DNA of 64,000 nt from Nostoc sp. NIES-4103. Its GTDB lineage: Bacteria; Cyanobacteriota; Cyanobacteriia; Cyanobacteriales; Nostocaceae. The notes beneath the pieces were generated by a model that made no database searches, was not told the origin of the DNA, and worked only from the letters and a program-made list of their open reading frames with translations. Of this stretch, positions 62,914-64,000 are shown one piece after another. The stretch spans positions 2,782,838 to 2,846,837 of the forward strand of contig NZ_AP018288.1 of the NCBI RefSeq assembly GCF_002368335.1, read 5' to 3'. Made by a program: the position numbers and the translations under genes. Position 1 is the stretch's first letter, and every line of letters begins with the position of its first letter.

Positions 62914-63303
62914 ATGGTTTTTGCAGGTAAACGACCAAATAATTTAGGTGTTCGCAATGGCAAATTAGCACCTTGCCCTAATTCCCCTAATTGTGTTTCT
63001 AGCCAGAGTTCAGATGCAGCCCACAAAATTGCACCATTGACTTTTACATCCACTCCAGAAAATGCGATCGCTGCTCTTAAAAGTGTGATTGAATCCTTAC
63101 CAAGAACCACAATTATTACAGAAAGTAAAGATTATTTATATGCAGAATTTAAGAGTGCCTTGCTGGGATTTGTGGATGATGTCGAGTTCTATCTAGACCG
63201 TAATGCAAATGTCATACAGGTTCGCTCCGCCTCGCGCTTAGGCCTAAGCGATTTGGGCGTTAATCGTCAAAGGATAGAGACAATCAGAGCCAAGCTCAAA
63301 TAA
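62914..63303 (+). CDS. DUF1499 protein
   Basis: The 129-residue protein starts MVFAGKRPNNLGVRNGKLAP, then CPNSPNCVSSQSSDAAHKI. This is the DUF1499 core, with a Cys pair (CPNSPNC) and FVDDVEFYLDRNANVIQVRSASRLGLSDLGVNRQRIE. Usually a small soluble or lipoprotein-like domain; function unknown. No signal here. Full length. Confidence 0.9.
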   Translation: MVFAGKRPNNLGVRNGKLAPCPNSPNCVSSQSSDAAHKIAPLTFTSTPENAIAALKSVIESLPRTTIITESKDYLYAEFKSALLGFVDDVEFYLDRNANVIQVRSASRLGLSDLGVNRQRIETIRAKLK

Positions 63304-63471
63304 CTATACTTGTTATTTGTCAGTTGTTATTTGTCAGTTGTTATTCTCCCTCATCCCCCCATCATCCCTGCTCCCCATCTCCCCTGCTCCCCACCTCCCC
63401 ACCCCCTCAGCTTGACTTTTCAGATAAAATATGATACAAAGGCTATTCATATGAATTAAGTAACAGTAAGT
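63304..63471. repeat. Short tandem repeats before the permease gene
   Basis: TTATTTGTCAGTTG units (about 63310-63343) are followed by CCCCATC/CTCCCC units (about 63346-63405). A leader with TTAAGTAACAGTAAGT precedes the GTG start. No operator seen. Confidence 0.65.
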
Positions 63472-64000
63472 GTGAATATTTCTTCCTCTAGAAAAAAACC
63501 GCGTGTCGCATGGCAGGCGGTTTTCTCAGTAATCGTATTTATGTTCATGTACCTGCCTATACTGGTACTTGGCTTTTATAGCTTCAATCAGTCACCCTAT
63601 AGTGCAACTTGGCAAGGATTCACTCTTGATTGGTATCGCAAATTGTTCAGCGATGAGCGGATATTATCAGCTTTAAAAAACAGTTTGATAGTTGCCTTTT
63701 GTGCAGTGGGTATTTCCGCAGTGCTGGGAACCTTAATGGCGGTAGGTTTAGCGCGTTATCAATTTGTGGGTAAGAAGTTGTATCGCGGTATTTCTTATCT
63801 ACCGTTGATTATTCCTGATATTGCGATCGCAGTAGCTACTCTAGTTTTTTTAGCAGCGTTTGCCATTCCTTTGAGTTTATGGACAATTGTTGCGGCTCAT
63901 ATAGTGTTTTGTCTAGCTTACGTCGGACTTGTAGTTTCTTCACGACTAACTAATTTAGATCCCCACCTAGAAGAAGCAGCACTAGATTTAGGAGCTACAC
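63472..64000 (+). CDS. potC: Spermidine/putrescine-type ABC transporter permease (PotC), partial
   Basis: Starts at GTG 63472 and runs off the right edge (about 176 residues visible). The first helix (FMFMYLPILVLGFYSF), then SLIVAFCAVGISAVLGTLMAV and YLPLIIPDIAIAVATLVFLAA, match PotC-type permeases, ending in HLEEAALDLGAT, the EAA loop that contacts the ATPase. It imports polyamines with PotA, PotB and PotD, which lie outside or past this window; potB is not upstream. An 8-bp inverted repeat (AAAACCGC and GCGGTTTT) is embedded in codons 8-16. Confidence 0.85.
   Translation, partial: MNISSSRKKPRVAWQAVFSVIVFMFMYLPILVLGFYSFNQSPYSATWQGFTLDWYRKLFSDERILSALKNSLIVAFCAVGISAVLGTLMAVGLARYQFVGKKLYRGISYLPLIIPDIAIAVATLVFLAAFAIPLSLWTIVAAHIVFCLAYVGLVVSSRLTNLDPHLEEAALDLGAT

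Overview
The window reads as chromosome of a filamentous, probably heterocyst-forming cyanobacterium (Nostocales type). The evidence is the very frequent HIP1 octamer GCGATCGC, a chlorophyll gene (chlM), a cluster of three ammonium transporters with sites matching the NtcA consensus, an XisI-family gene, a PEP-CTERM protein, SLH and pentapeptide-repeat proteins, and many heptamer-type short tandem repeats between genes. No rRNA, tRNA, CRISPR array or complete insertion sequence was found. Gene density is moderate and long intergenic spacers are full of small repeats and decayed genes.

Layout. 1-5.4 kb: methyltransferase, a MOSC/alkyltransferase-like fusion, an EF-hand protein, a broken SDR gene, a membrane protein and a double-cupin protein. 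5.9-16.5 kb: di-haem peroxidase, PurM-like protein, exonuclease/endonuclease/phosphatase-fold protein, SLH/beta-helix surface protein, DhaL, nitrilase and MarC. 16.5-25.4 kb: a 21-bp phased repeat array, two pentapeptide-repeat proteins sharing a domain, a large zinc metalloprotease and a STAND NTPase without sensor repeats. 26-35.3 kb is accessory: Uma2, orphan xisI next to an xisH stump cut by a small mobile element, GH13 amylase, an unknown two-gene unit (beta-trefoil protein plus a Cys/His protein), a truncated toxin with its antitoxin, an HNH nuclease pair and a frameshifted nuclease-like gene. 35.5-46.4 kb is mostly housekeeping: ispH, an SGNH hydrolase, three amt genes with ynfA between them, purE and nagA. 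46.5-51 kb: frameshifted PEP-CTERM gene, a large repeat protein, an intact 55-residue metallothionein gene plus a decayed copy of it, and merC. 51-64 kb: CPA2 antiporter, chlM, a tryptophan-dioxygenase-like/class V PLP enzyme/SDR cluster, small membrane proteins, Uma2, an alanine-glyoxylate-type aminotransferase, DUF1499 and the start of a polyamine permease gene.

How it fits together. Nitrogen supply is the clearest theme: three ammonium transporters, one with a textbook NtcA-activated promoter, plus nitrilase, nagA and potC. A metal-handling group lies at 47-51 kb. The 53-61 kb and 26-36 kb regions hold several families of non-autonomous mobile elements, two with target-site duplications readable directly in the sequence. 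A seven-copy family of covarying palindromes has inserted into some of these elements. The strongest candidates for something undescribed are the beta-trefoil/Cys-His gene pair (30.4-32.7 kb), the 21-bp phased array (16.5-16.8 kb), the MOSC/ATL fusion (0.9-1.7 kb) and the dioxygenase-like/PLP/SDR cluster (55-57.7 kb).
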